DNA from: Desulfovibrio sp. TomC
GTDB taxonomy: Bacteria > Desulfobacterota > Desulfovibrionia > Desulfovibrionales > Desulfovibrionaceae
DNA: 64,000 nt
Direction: 5' to 3'
Assembly (NCBI RefSeq): GCF_000801335.2
Contig: NZ_JSEH01000016.1
Coordinates: 62,001-126,000 of the forward strand
A model generated the notes under the pieces. It made no database searches, was not told the DNA's origin, and was given only the letters and a program-made list of their open reading frames with translations. This document shows positions 17,023 to 25,202 of this stretch, in pieces (within the stretch, counting starts at the first letter, position 1; every line of letters starts with the position of its first letter). A program made the translations under genes and the position numbers.

Positions 17023-19197
17023 ATGTCTGCCGACGAAGCGACCCCAAGGGAGACGGAATCTTTGAACAAATCACTATTTACGTTAAAAATTGTTCTATTA
17101 TCAACAGTTCCCATCATACTTTTTTCAATCATATCCATCACGCTGCTCATTTACAAGATGCATGCACTCAACAACAGCGTTGAAAACACGACTGGAAGCT
17201 CTCTCAACATCATTTACACCAAAATGCTTGAGGTTAAAAGCACTGATATTTCCGAGAAAGTCTTATTCAAAATCAATACAGTACTTGACGAACTGAACAT
17301 CTTGCGCGCAGCCGCCCAACAATTGATTGATAAAAAAGCGTCTCGCGACATCGACAGCGAAATAAAAACAAATCCATGGATCAACCATGGATTTGTGTAC
17401 AATTCTGAAAAGAACTGGTCAAACCTTGCCAAGTCCGAAACCAACATCAGCCTAAGCGTCTGGGGCTACCTTCACGACGCCGTCGGCTCGATAAACCGAG
17501 CCACCCAAGAATACGTGGCCCTCATGTCGCCAATCCAGATGCTCATGCAGGTTATCGGAGAAAACGGCGTGGACAAAGGCTGGTATTACCTCTGCGGTCC
17601 CAAGGAAACGCCAGTCATGATCATGACCCCCTGGGCGCAAATGCCGGAAATATTTGACCGACTATATCCGGGGCACAACGCGGAAAACTGGTGGGACCAT
17701 TTCTTTCCCGGCGTTGTCGAGGCCTGGAACGGGTGGCTTGCGACCCCTGATTTCGCCATCGGCAATTTTCGCAGCCAGGTCACCGTAACGCCCCTTTATG
17801 AAGACGCCGGCGGGACAGGCCTGATGGTCACGTTCTTTGCCCCCCTCTGGAATGCGGCCCGGACGGCAAATTTCGGCACAGCAGCCGTGGACTACAACAT
17901 CAAAAACATCCTGGACATTGTCAGCGAGGAGAAAATCGGCGAGACCGGCTTCGCATTTCTCGTGCAAAGCGACGGCAACGTCTTGGGCGTCACAGACGCC
18001 ATCGCGGAAAAACTGCAGCTGTCGCGAAGCACTGGCGAGGCAACAGGCGTTGCAATTTCCCGCTATACTCTCAGAGACAGCCGACTCCCCGAGCTGGCTG
18101 ACATTGCCAAAAATATTGGCGGGGTCCAAAATTTCGCAACATACCAGTTCGACGACGGCCAGGAAAATGGCCAGTTCATCTCCATCAAGCGCATGCTTGG
18201 CCACAATGCCTGGGCGGGAAACGGCCCTACAATAACAAAAGAGGCCCTCTATCTTGTGGCAATTGTTCCAGAGGAAGAAGTTTTTCAAGTAAAAGATCAT
18301 ATTCTTGGCAGAATCAATATCCTTCAGCGAGACACCCTCTACTCGCTTATAGCCGTCTCGGCGGTTCTGGCCCTTCTGAGCATCTCCGTCGCAGTTTGGT
18401 ATGCACTCCAGAACACTCGCCAGATACGGAAAATGTCACGAGGAATTTCCGAGGTCGGTCAAAAACGATACGGCATGTCTATCGACATCGTCGCCAAGGA
18501 TGATCTTGGCGAGCTGGCGCGCTCCTTTAATCAAATGACGCAGGATATCAGCACAGCCTACCGGCAGCTTGAAAACTACGCGCGCGAACTTGAAGACAAG
18601 GTCAAAGAACGCACGCTGCATCTTGAGAAAGCAAATGAAGAACTGCAAAAGATCAGCACAGTCGATGGATTGACGCAAGTATACAATCGAAGGCACTTCG
18701 ACAAACGTCTTGAGGATATATGGCGAGAATATGCCCGGCTCCAGCACCCTATTTCGCTCATCCTGATTGATATAGATTATTTCAAAAGATACAATGACAA
18801 CTACGGCCATCAGTCGGGGGATACCTGCCTCTGCCTTGTCGCCGGCGTGCTGCTGGAACATGCAAAACGGAGCAGTGATGTCGTCGCCCGCTACGGAGGC
18901 GAAGAATTCGCTGTCATTACCTGCGACACGCTTGCATCAACCTGCAAACTTGCTGAATCCATGCGCCTTGCCGTGCAGTCGCTTGCCATTGAGCATGCTG
19001 CTTCTGAAAAAGGAATCGTTTCGATCAGTCTGGGGGTCTCCTCGATCCTGCCCAGGGCCGACGGGGATATGGGCATTCTCATCAAGAATGCGGACATGGC
19101 CCTGTATGAAAGCAAGCATAACGGCCGGGACAGGGTCAGTGTCCGCCTTATTGAACCAGCAGGCGCAGCGTCCGCCGCCAAGGACGCACCCAGGTAA
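17023..19197 (+). CDS. membrane diguanylate cyclase (Cache-HAMP-coiled coil-GGDEF)
   Basis: A 724-residue c-di-GMP synthase. A first membrane span (about 22-45, IVLLSTVPIILFSIISITLL) is followed by a periplasmic sensor of about 390 residues with a Cache-like fold (GWYYLCGPKETPVMIMTPWA; GETGFAFLVQSDGNVLG). A second span (TLYSLIAVSAVLALLSISVA), a HAMP domain (DDLGELARSFNQMTQDIS) and a coiled coil come next. The GGDEF domain carries RYGGEEF, with an intact RxxD inhibitory site (RSSD) five residues before it. The 5' half is markedly AT-richer than neighbouring genes. It is monocistronic; the extracytoplasmic signal is unknown. Confidence 0.93.
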   Translation: MSADEATPRETESLNKSLFTLKIVLLSTVPIILFSIISITLLIYKMHALNNSVENTTGSSLNIIYTKMLEVKSTDISEKVLFKINTVLDELNILRAAAQQLIDKKASRDIDSEIKTNPWINHGFVYNSEKNWSNLAKSETNISLSVWGYLHDAVGSINRATQEYVALMSPIQMLMQVIGENGVDKGWYYLCGPKETPVMIMTPWAQMPEIFDRLYPGHNAENWWDHFFPGVVEAWNGWLATPDFAIGNFRSQVTVTPLYEDAGGTGLMVTFFAPLWNAARTANFGTAAVDYNIKNILDIVSEEKIGETGFAFLVQSDGNVLGVTDAIAEKLQLSRSTGEATGVAISRYTLRDSRLPELADIAKNIGGVQNFATYQFDDGQENGQFISIKRMLGHNAWAGNGPTITKEALYLVAIVPEEEVFQVKDHILGRINILQRDTLYSLIAVSAVLALLSISVAVWYALQNTRQIRKMSRGISEVGQKRYGMSIDIVAKDDLGELARSFNQMTQDISTAYRQLENYARELEDKVKERTLHLEKANEELQKISTVDGLTQVYNRRHFDKRLEDIWREYARLQHPISLILIDIDYFKRYNDNYGHQSGDTCLCLVAGVLLEHAKRSSDVVARYGGEEFAVITCDTLASTCKLAESMRLAVQSLAIEHAASEKGIVSISLGVSSILPRADGDMGILIKNADMALYESKHNGRDRVSVRLIEPAGAASAAKDAPR

Positions 19198-19319
19198 GAC
19201 GCTCCCTGCACGCTCCTGCGACGCCCTGTTGCCCTATGGTCTCGAATTTGGGGCCGATCCGGCTTGCGCTCGTCGACCAGGGTACGCTACTGCAAGACAA
19301 TACCAAGTGAGGAGGGGAT

Positions 19320-19931
19320 ATGCGCGGGATATTCGTTTTCATCGCCCTGGCGATGTGCGTCATGCTGGGAGGGACGGCCATGGCGCGCCAGCCCGATGGA
19401 TTTGCAGGAACGGCTTTCGGCACGCCCCTGGCCACCCTGCCCTCTTTCACGCCCCTGAAAAAAGACGGCAACGTCACCTATGCCGTCAATCTTGCCGAGA
19501 GCTACCGTTTAAACGGCCAAGCGCCGGTGGTGGTCTACGGTTTTGCCTCGGGCAAACTGTTTGCAGCCTTTGTCCGCCTGGACGGCCTGATTGAACGTGA
19601 GGCCATGGTGAAGCGGCTTGTGGAGCAATACGGCCAGCCGGTCGTGGCCATGGACGATGGGTCCGAGGTGCTGCGCTGGCGCAAAGGCAAGGTCAAGATC
19701 AAGCTCAAGGCCAACGCGGCCACGGGGTCCCTCAAACTCGCCTATTATTCCGGGGCCGTCCCCGGCCCTGCGGCCAAGCGGTTGGAACTGGACAACGTGG
19801 ATATCGACGCCCTGGTCAAGCTCTACGAAAAAGACAAGATCAGCAAGAACATCACCCTGCCGGCAGCCTCCCCCGAGCAGCGCTCGCCCTTTGACGGCAA
19901 GCCTGCCGCGCCGGATCACCGGATCCAATAG
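19320..19931 (+). CDS. exported periplasmic protein, unknown function
   Basis: A 203-residue protein with a clear signal peptide: MRGIFVFIALAMCVMLGGTA with cleavage near AMA-RQPDG. A strong GAGGAGG precedes the ATG at 19320. The mature part alternates short beta strands (VVVYGFASGKLFAAFVRLDG; VLRWRKGKVKIKLKANAATG) and resembles small periplasmic proteins annotated only as hypothetical. The C-terminus is polar. It follows the diguanylate cyclase by 122 bases and converges with malQ. A link to the cyclase cannot be shown. Confidence 0.75.
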   Translation: MRGIFVFIALAMCVMLGGTAMARQPDGFAGTAFGTPLATLPSFTPLKKDGNVTYAVNLAESYRLNGQAPVVVYGFASGKLFAAFVRLDGLIEREAMVKRLVEQYGQPVVAMDDGSEVLRWRKGKVKIKLKANAATGSLKLAYYSGAVPGPAAKRLELDNVDIDALVKLYEKDKISKNITLPAASPEQRSPFDGKPAAPDHRIQ

Positions 19932-19942
19932 ACGGACCGCCC

Positions 19943-19996
19943 AAAAGAGCACGGCCAGACGGGACACACGCATATCGCTGTCCCGTCTGGCCGTGC
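19943..19996 (-). terminator. strong hairpin terminator between convergent genes
   Basis: An 18-bp perfect stem (arms 19949-19966 and 19979-19996, starting GCACGGCC and ending GGCCGTGC) with a 12-base loop. Read on the minus strand it is followed by TCTTTT, so it fits rho-independent termination of malQ; the A-run on the other side gives weaker support for the plus strand. Confidence 0.85.
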
Positions 19997-20014
19997 CCGG
20001 CAAAAAAACCAATC

Positions 20015-21520
20015 TCAATGGTTGCGGCCGAAAATTCCGGTCATGGCCCTCAGCCGCGCGGCAATGGCCGGCTCGAACTGGTCGTCCACGGCCCGCCAGC
20101 TCCAGTTGCCCTTGGCCACCGACGGCATGTTCATGCGCGCGCCCTCGCCCAGGCACAAAAGATCCTGCATGGGCACGACCACCTTGGAGGCCGCGCTGGC
20201 CATGACCAGACGCAGCAAGGCCCAAGGCACTTCCTCATGGGGAATCTGCCGGCCGAGATAGGCGTAAAGCGACTCCAGAGCCTCGCTGCCGGATTCGCTG
20301 CGCGCCCAGCCCAGGGTGGTGTTGTTGTCGTGGGTGCCGGTGTAGGCCACGCTGTTTCGGCTGTAATTATGCGGCGCGTCGCGGTTCACGGCGAGGCTTG
20401 AACCAAAGGCGAACTGAAGCACGCGCATGCCGGGAAAGCCGAAATCCTGCATGAGTTCGCGCACCTCGGCGGTAATGACGCCCAAATCCTCGGCAATGAG
20501 CGGCAGGGCCGGAAACCGCCGGGTCAGGGCCGTAAAAAGCGCCCGGCCCGGAGCCTTGACCCACTCGCCCCGAACGGCCGTCTTCTCGCTGGCCGGGATC
20601 TCCCAATAGGCCTCAAAGCCCCGGAAATGGTCCAGACGGACGATGTCATAGAGGGCCAGGGTGCGCTCCATGCGTCGCAGCCACCAGGCAAAGCCGCTCG
20701 CTTCATGGGCCGGCCAATCGTAGACCGGATTGCCCCAGCGCTGCCCTGTCTCGCTGAAATAATCCGGCGGCACGCCGGCCACCAGGACCGGCCGCCTGTC
20801 CGGACCGAGCTTGAACAGGCCGGGATTGGCCCAGACGTCGGCGCTGTCCTCGGTAACATAAATGGGCATGTCGCCAATGACCTGGATGTCGGCCTGGCGC
20901 AGTTCGGCCCGAAGCGCCTTCCACTGCCCGTCAGCCAGATATTGCACGAACCGGACATACTCGATCTCTTCGGCCATGCGCTGGGACAAGGCGGACAGCT
21001 CCCTGGCGTCGCGGTCGCGCAACGCCTTGGGCCAATCGCCAAACCCGGCCTCGCCATGCTCCCGCTTGGCCGCCCGGAACAGGGCGTAATCATCCAGCCA
21101 GCCGGCTTCGTCCCGGCAAAATATCGTGAAGCCGGCATCCAGCCCCACCCGCTCCCGGTTCTTGCCAAAAGCCAGCCGCAACAGGGCGTCTTTCTTCACT
21201 TGCGCCTGTTCGTAATCGGCCACGGCCGGATTTCCCGCCACGGCCGCCGCCTCGATCTCCTCCGTCGTCAACCAGCCGTCCGCAACCAACTGCTCGGGGC
21301 TGATCAAGAGCGGATTCACGGCAAAGGCCGAATCACTGCTGTAGGGCGAATTGCCTATATAGGTCGACGTCGGCGTCAGCGGCAGAATCTGCCAGTACGA
21401 CTGGGACGACTGGGTCAAAAATCGGGCGAACCGCCGCGCCCCCGGACCGAAGTCGCCAATACCGAACCGGGACGGAAGCGAGGTGATGTGCATGAGCACG
21501 CCGCTGGCTCTACGCTGCAT
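20015..21520 (-). CDS. malQ: 4-alpha-glucanotransferase (amylomaltase)
   Basis: A glycoside hydrolase family 77 enzyme that transfers alpha-1,4-glucan chains, here probably in glycogen turnover; 501 residues. The N-terminus RASGVLMHITSLPSRFGIGD is the family signature. Catalytic residues are visible: VRLDHFRGFEAYWEIP with the nucleophile Asp, the acid in LPLIAEDLGVI, and THDNNTTLGW with the transition-state Asp. The start at 21520 has AAGGAGCCACC in front. It lies behind glgB on the same strand, separated by 335 bases containing repeats, so the two probably form a functional but not tightly linked glycogen pair. Confidence 0.95.
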   Translation of the reverse strand: MQRRASGVLMHITSLPSRFGIGDFGPGARRFARFLTQSSQSYWQILPLTPTSTYIGNSPYSSDSAFAVNPLLISPEQLVADGWLTTEEIEAAAVAGNPAVADYEQAQVKKDALLRLAFGKNRERVGLDAGFTIFCRDEAGWLDDYALFRAAKREHGEAGFGDWPKALRDRDARELSALSQRMAEEIEYVRFVQYLADGQWKALRAELRQADIQVIGDMPIYVTEDSADVWANPGLFKLGPDRRPVLVAGVPPDYFSETGQRWGNPVYDWPAHEASGFAWWLRRMERTLALYDIVRLDHFRGFEAYWEIPASEKTAVRGEWVKAPGRALFTALTRRFPALPLIAEDLGVITAEVRELMQDFGFPGMRVLQFAFGSSLAVNRDAPHNYSRNSVAYTGTHDNNTTLGWARSESGSEALESLYAYLGRQIPHEEVPWALLRLVMASAASKVVVPMQDLLCLGEGARMNMPSVAKGNWSWRAVDDQFEPAIAARLRAMTGIFGRNH

Positions 21521-21855
21521 GGTGGCTCCTTTTGTGGGAATAAAGGAGAGAATGTGGGGGAGGGAACCCCGGGCCAGCGGCCCGCAGCAATGGGTCCGTC
21601 CCAACTCCGACACTCCCCAAAACTTTTAACGGGATCAAAATTACATTTTCATGGTCAGGCAGCAAGCCCGCACGAAATACCCCATCTTCGACGCGCCCCC
21701 ACCCCGGCCATGCGCCCAACCCGCTTACCGCTCTCCCTCGCCCCTATCCGGGGGTCCGGGGGGATGATCCCCCCGGTGGGTCCAGGGCAACGCCCTGGTG
21801 GGGTCTGGGGCAACGCCCCAGCAGGGTCCGGGACAGCGTCCCGAATGTCCCTCCC
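21521..21855 (-). repeat. intergenic stretch with dispersed hairpin element, copy E, and accessory hairpins
   Basis: Between malQ and glgB no gene is seen. Reading the minus strand from the glgB stop: three successive hairpins of the type GGGGCGTTGCCCC (about 21780-21840), then a GGGGGGATCATCCCCCC hairpin with GGACCCCCGG at 21741-21772. The flanking GCCTCCGGCGGCC block of other copies is missing here. The remainder up to the malQ start holds no recognisable signal. Confidence 0.6.
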
Positions 21856-23778
21856 CTACGCCGGCTTCAGAAACACCGCGCCGAGCGGCGGCAGTGTCAG
21901 GGTCAGGGAATGGGGCCGGCCAAAGCTCTCGATCGTGTCGGCCATGACGGCTCCGGCGTTGCCGAGTCCCGAGCCGCCGTAGCTGCGGGCGTCGCTGTTT
22001 ACGAGTTCGCGCCAAAGCCCCGGGACGGGCACGCCGACGCGGTAGTTCTCGCGGGGCACGGGGGTGAAATTGAGCACCACGAGCACCATGTCGCCGGGTG
22101 TCTTGCCGTGGCGCAGGAAGGCCAGGACGCTGGCTTCCGTGTCGCGGTAATCGATCCACTCGAAGCCTTCGGCCTTGAAGTCGCGTTCGTGCAGGGCCGT
22201 CTCGGTGCGATACAGACGGTTGAGGTCGGCCACCCATTGCAGGATGCCCTGGTGGGGCGGCGATTCGAGGAGTTCCCATTGCAGTTCGGCGTCGTGGTTC
22301 CATTCCTGCCACTGGCCGAACTCGCCGCCCATAAAGAGCAGCTTCTTGCCGGGGTGGCCGTACATGAATCCGTAGAGCAGGCGCAGGTTGGCAAAGCGCC
22401 GCCAGTCGTCGCCGGGCATCTTGGAGAGCAGGCTGCCTTTGCCGTAGACCACTTCGTCGTGGGACAGGGGCAGGACGAAATTTTCCGTAAAGGCGTACCA
22501 GATGGCAAAGGTAAGCTGGCCGTGGTGGTATTTGCGAAAGATGGGGTCGAAGGCGAAGTAGGCCAGGGTATCGTGCATCCAGCCCATGTTCCACTTCATG
22601 CCGAACCCGAGGCCCCCGAGGTAGGGCGGGCGCGAGACCATGGGCCAGGAGGTGGATTCCTCGGCCATGGTTTCGGTGTCCGGGAAGCGGGTGTAGGTCA
22701 TTTCATTCAAGCGGCGCAAAAAGTCGATGTTTTCCAGATTTTCGTGGCCGCCATGACTGTTGGGAATCCATTCGCCCTCGCGGCGGGAGTAGTCGAGGTA
22801 GAGCATGGAGGCCACGGCGTCCACGCGCAGGGCGTCGATGTGGTAGTGCTTGAGCCAAAAGAGCGCACTGGAAATAAGGAAGGCGCGGACTTCGAACCGG
22901 CCGGTATTGAAGATGTAACAGTTCCAGTCGGGATGGTAGCCCTTGCGGGGATCGGCGTGCTCGAAGAGATGGGTGCCGTCGAAAAAAGACAGGCCATAGC
23001 CGTCGGCCGGGAAATGGGAGGGGACCCAGTCGAGGACCACGCCGATGCCGTTTTGGTGCAGCCGGTCAATGAGGGTCATAAAGTCTTGCGGCGTGCCGAA
23101 ACGGCTGGTCGGGGCAAAGTAGCCCAGGGTCTGGTAGCCCCAGGAGCCGAAGAAGGGGTGCTCCATGATGGGCAGGAACTCGACGTGGGTAAAGCCGGCC
23201 CGCAGCACGTGTTCGGTCAGGTGGTCGGCCATCTCGATATAGGACAGGGAGCGGTAGCGGTCCTCGTGGACGCGGCGAAAGGAGCCGAGGTGGACCTCGT
23301 AGATGGAGACGGGCGCGGCAAAACCGTTTTTGTCCTGGCGCGAAGCCATCCAGGCGGCATCGTTCCAGGCGTGGTCAAGGTCCCAGACAATGGAGGCCGT
23401 GTTGGGCGAGGTTTCCCAGTAAAAGGCGAAGGGGTCGCCCTTGTCGGCCCGGTAATCGGCCACGGCGGAGGTGATGTGGTACTTGTAGTGCGCGCCCTTG
23501 CCGAGTCCCGGGATGAAACATTCGTAAATGCCCGAAGCATCGTGGCGCACGGCCATGGGATGGCGTTCGGGTTCCCAGCCGTTGAAATCGCCAACCACGG
23601 AGACGGCTTTGGCATTGGGCGCCCAGACCGCGAAATGGGCGCCGGGCTGGCCGTCCACGGTCATCAGGGCGGAGCCGAGCTTGTCGGGCAGATCGAAGTG
23701 GTTCCCCTGCTTAAACAGGTAGATATCGTGTTCGGTAAGGCGCGAAATATCGTGACGGGGCGGGGTTGTGTCCCACAT
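21856..23778 (-). CDS. glgB: 1,4-alpha-glucan branching enzyme
   Basis: Introduces alpha-1,6 branches into glycogen; 640 residues, the form without the extra N1 domain. The start MWDTTPPRHDISRLTEHD at 23778 follows AAGGAG. A carbohydrate-binding N-terminal domain (GAHFAVWAPNAKAVSVVGDF, then NGW) precedes a GH13 barrel. Catalytic motifs: DALRVDAVASMLYLDYSR with the nucleophile, AEESTSWP with the acid, and LSHDEVVYGKGSL with the third carboxylate. It has malQ downstream and an MBL-fold gene upstream on the same strand. No glycogen synthase or phosphorylase gene is in the window. Confidence 0.96.
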   Translation of the reverse strand: MWDTTPPRHDISRLTEHDIYLFKQGNHFDLPDKLGSALMTVDGQPGAHFAVWAPNAKAVSVVGDFNGWEPERHPMAVRHDASGIYECFIPGLGKGAHYKYHITSAVADYRADKGDPFAFYWETSPNTASIVWDLDHAWNDAAWMASRQDKNGFAAPVSIYEVHLGSFRRVHEDRYRSLSYIEMADHLTEHVLRAGFTHVEFLPIMEHPFFGSWGYQTLGYFAPTSRFGTPQDFMTLIDRLHQNGIGVVLDWVPSHFPADGYGLSFFDGTHLFEHADPRKGYHPDWNCYIFNTGRFEVRAFLISSALFWLKHYHIDALRVDAVASMLYLDYSRREGEWIPNSHGGHENLENIDFLRRLNEMTYTRFPDTETMAEESTSWPMVSRPPYLGGLGFGMKWNMGWMHDTLAYFAFDPIFRKYHHGQLTFAIWYAFTENFVLPLSHDEVVYGKGSLLSKMPGDDWRRFANLRLLYGFMYGHPGKKLLFMGGEFGQWQEWNHDAELQWELLESPPHQGILQWVADLNRLYRTETALHERDFKAEGFEWIDYRDTEASVLAFLRHGKTPGDMVLVVLNFTPVPRENYRVGVPVPGLWRELVNSDARSYGGSGLGNAGAVMADTIESFGRPHSLTLTLPPLGAVFLKPA

Positions 23779-23860
23779 GGGATTCTCCTTGCTCTGACCA
23801 AACCCAGGCTGATCCGGGAAAGATAAGCCAAATGGCGGCTTGGGGCAACGCGGGGGAAAT

Positions 23861-24700
23861 TCAGGCGAAAGAAAGACGCAGCCCGGAGCCGACCTCATGG
23901 ACCGGAACAATCCGGGCCAGGGCCAGCTTTGCAGCCAGTCCGGTGCAATGGCAGGGATAGAGGGCGGCCAGACCGGCCCGGTGCAGGTAGTCGGCGGTGG
24001 CGGCAAAAAGCGCCGGGTCATTGGCGAGCAGATGCAGTCCGCCGATGACGGCGGCCACCCGGCGCACGCCGGTCACCCGACGGGCATGCTCGACGATGTT
24101 GCAGATGCCGGCGTGGGAACAGCCGGTGATGATGACCAGCCCGTCGTCGCTGCGGTAAGCCAGGGCGGTGTCGTCGGGCAGCTCGTCGGGCACAAGGCCC
24201 TGGAGACCGTGGCGTTCACCGATGGGGCGGGCGGTCTCAAAGGGCAGCAGGCGGGGAATTTCACCGAGAAAGAGCAACCGATCGGTCAGCGGCACAGGGT
24301 CGGCGGACAGGGTGAGGTCAAAACACTGTTCCAGGGCTTCGCAGCCAAGCAGGGAGCCGATGGGTTCGCCGGGTGCGATCCGGCGCGGGGCCAGGGCCTC
24401 GGGATGGGCCACCAGCCGGGGTTTGCGGCCAGGATGTCCCTTGGCGGCCTGTTCGGTCAGGCAGGCCACGAGGGGCACAAGGCCCCAGGTGTGGTCGTTG
24501 TGGCCATGGGACAGGGCCACCGCGTCGATGGCGGCCAGATCAATGCCGAGCCGGGCGGCGTTGCGGCAGGCGGCGTCGGAGTAGCCGCAATCAAGGAGCA
24601 CCCGGGTCCCGCCCTCTTCCATATAAAGCGACAAGGCCGGCTCACCGAGCAGATAGTTGTCGGTCAGCGTGTTGTTGTCGATAAGGACCGTGAGTTCCAT
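23861..24700 (-). CDS. metallo-beta-lactamase-fold hydrolase
   Basis: A 279-residue MBL-fold protein with the dinuclear metal motif AVALSHGHNDHTWGL near residue 65. Further ligands are likely His in IITGCSHAGICNIV and His in the C-terminal CHCTGL. The SHGHNDHT and TGCSHAGI(C)N pattern is that of the branch containing the 7,8-dihydropterin-6-yl-methyl-ribofuranosylaminobenzene-phosphate synthase-type proteins, although the reaction here is unknown. The N-terminus MELTVLIDNNTLTDNYLL also fits that branch. The start at 24700 lacks a good ribosome binding site. It reads towards glgB with an 82-base gap. Confidence 0.82.
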   Translation of the reverse strand: MELTVLIDNNTLTDNYLLGEPALSLYMEEGGTRVLLDCGYSDAACRNAARLGIDLAAIDAVALSHGHNDHTWGLVPLVACLTEQAAKGHPGRKPRLVAHPEALAPRRIAPGEPIGSLLGCEALEQCFDLTLSADPVPLTDRLLFLGEIPRLLPFETARPIGERHGLQGLVPDELPDDTALAYRSDDGLVIITGCSHAGICNIVEHARRVTGVRRVAAVIGGLHLLANDPALFAATADYLHRAGLAALYPCHCTGLAAKLALARIVPVHEVGSGLRLSFA

Positions 24701-24813
24701 AGGAAGCGAGTGGCCTCAACTGTAGCCGAAAGTCAAGGTATTCCTGGACAGACCCCCTGACATCGGGCACATTGTACAACAAAATCCGTACACTGATGCA
24801 GAAGGGGGACTCT

Positions 24814-25110
24814 ATGAAAACACGTCTGTTGCCGGCCTTTGCCCTGCTCCTGCTGCTCGCCGTCGTCAGCGTCGGTTGCAGCGTCTCCATTGACCTGACC
24901 CCGCCGCCCTCCGCCGGCTATGTCCGGGTGGTCAGCGTCGAATCGGTGTATATCCGCAGCTGCCCGTCCACGAGCTGCGATGTGCGCACCGTGGTGTTTC
25001 GCGGCCAGGCCGTGCGGGTGTACGAATATCAGAACGGCTGGGCTCGCGTGACCTTGCTCGAATCCGGGGCCACAGGCTGGATGGACGCCCACTATCTGCG
25101 CAATCCCTAA
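24814..25110 (+). CDS. SH3b-domain lipoprotein
   Basis: A 98-residue lipoprotein. The ATG at 24814 follows GAAGGGGGACTCT. A signal peptide (LLPAFALLLLLAVVSVGC) ends in a lipobox Cys at about residue 22. The mature domain is a bacterial SH3 fold: VVSVESVYIRSCPSTSCDVR, TVVFRGQAVRVYEYQNGWAR, then GATGWMDAHYL. Such domains usually bind peptidoglycan or other envelope partners. The extra Cys pair SCPSTSC may form a disulfide. It converges with the M16C peptidase gene across a perfect hairpin. Confidence 0.82.
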   Translation: MKTRLLPAFALLLLLAVVSVGCSVSIDLTPPPSAGYVRVVSVESVYIRSCPSTSCDVRTVVFRGQAVRVYEYQNGWARVTLLESGATGWMDAHYLRNP

Positions 25111-25131
25111 GCATTTTTTCGATACACCGGG

Positions 25132-25178
25132 CAAATGCAAGAGCCGGGCGGAGAGTCTCCGCCCGGCTCTTGCATTTG
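25132..25178. terminator. near-perfect bidirectional hairpin between convergent genes
   Basis: Two 23-base arms (25132-25154 and 25156-25178) are exact reverse complements around the single base 25155. The core is GAGCCGGGCGGAGA paired with TCTCCGCCCGGCTC, and the outer part is A/T-rich (CAAATGCAA/TTGCATTTG), giving a U-rich 3' side in both directions. This is the expected layout for terminating both converging transcripts. Confidence 0.9.
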
Positions 25179-25202
25179 GGGCCGAGGGCCGGCTCGTCCG
25201 GC

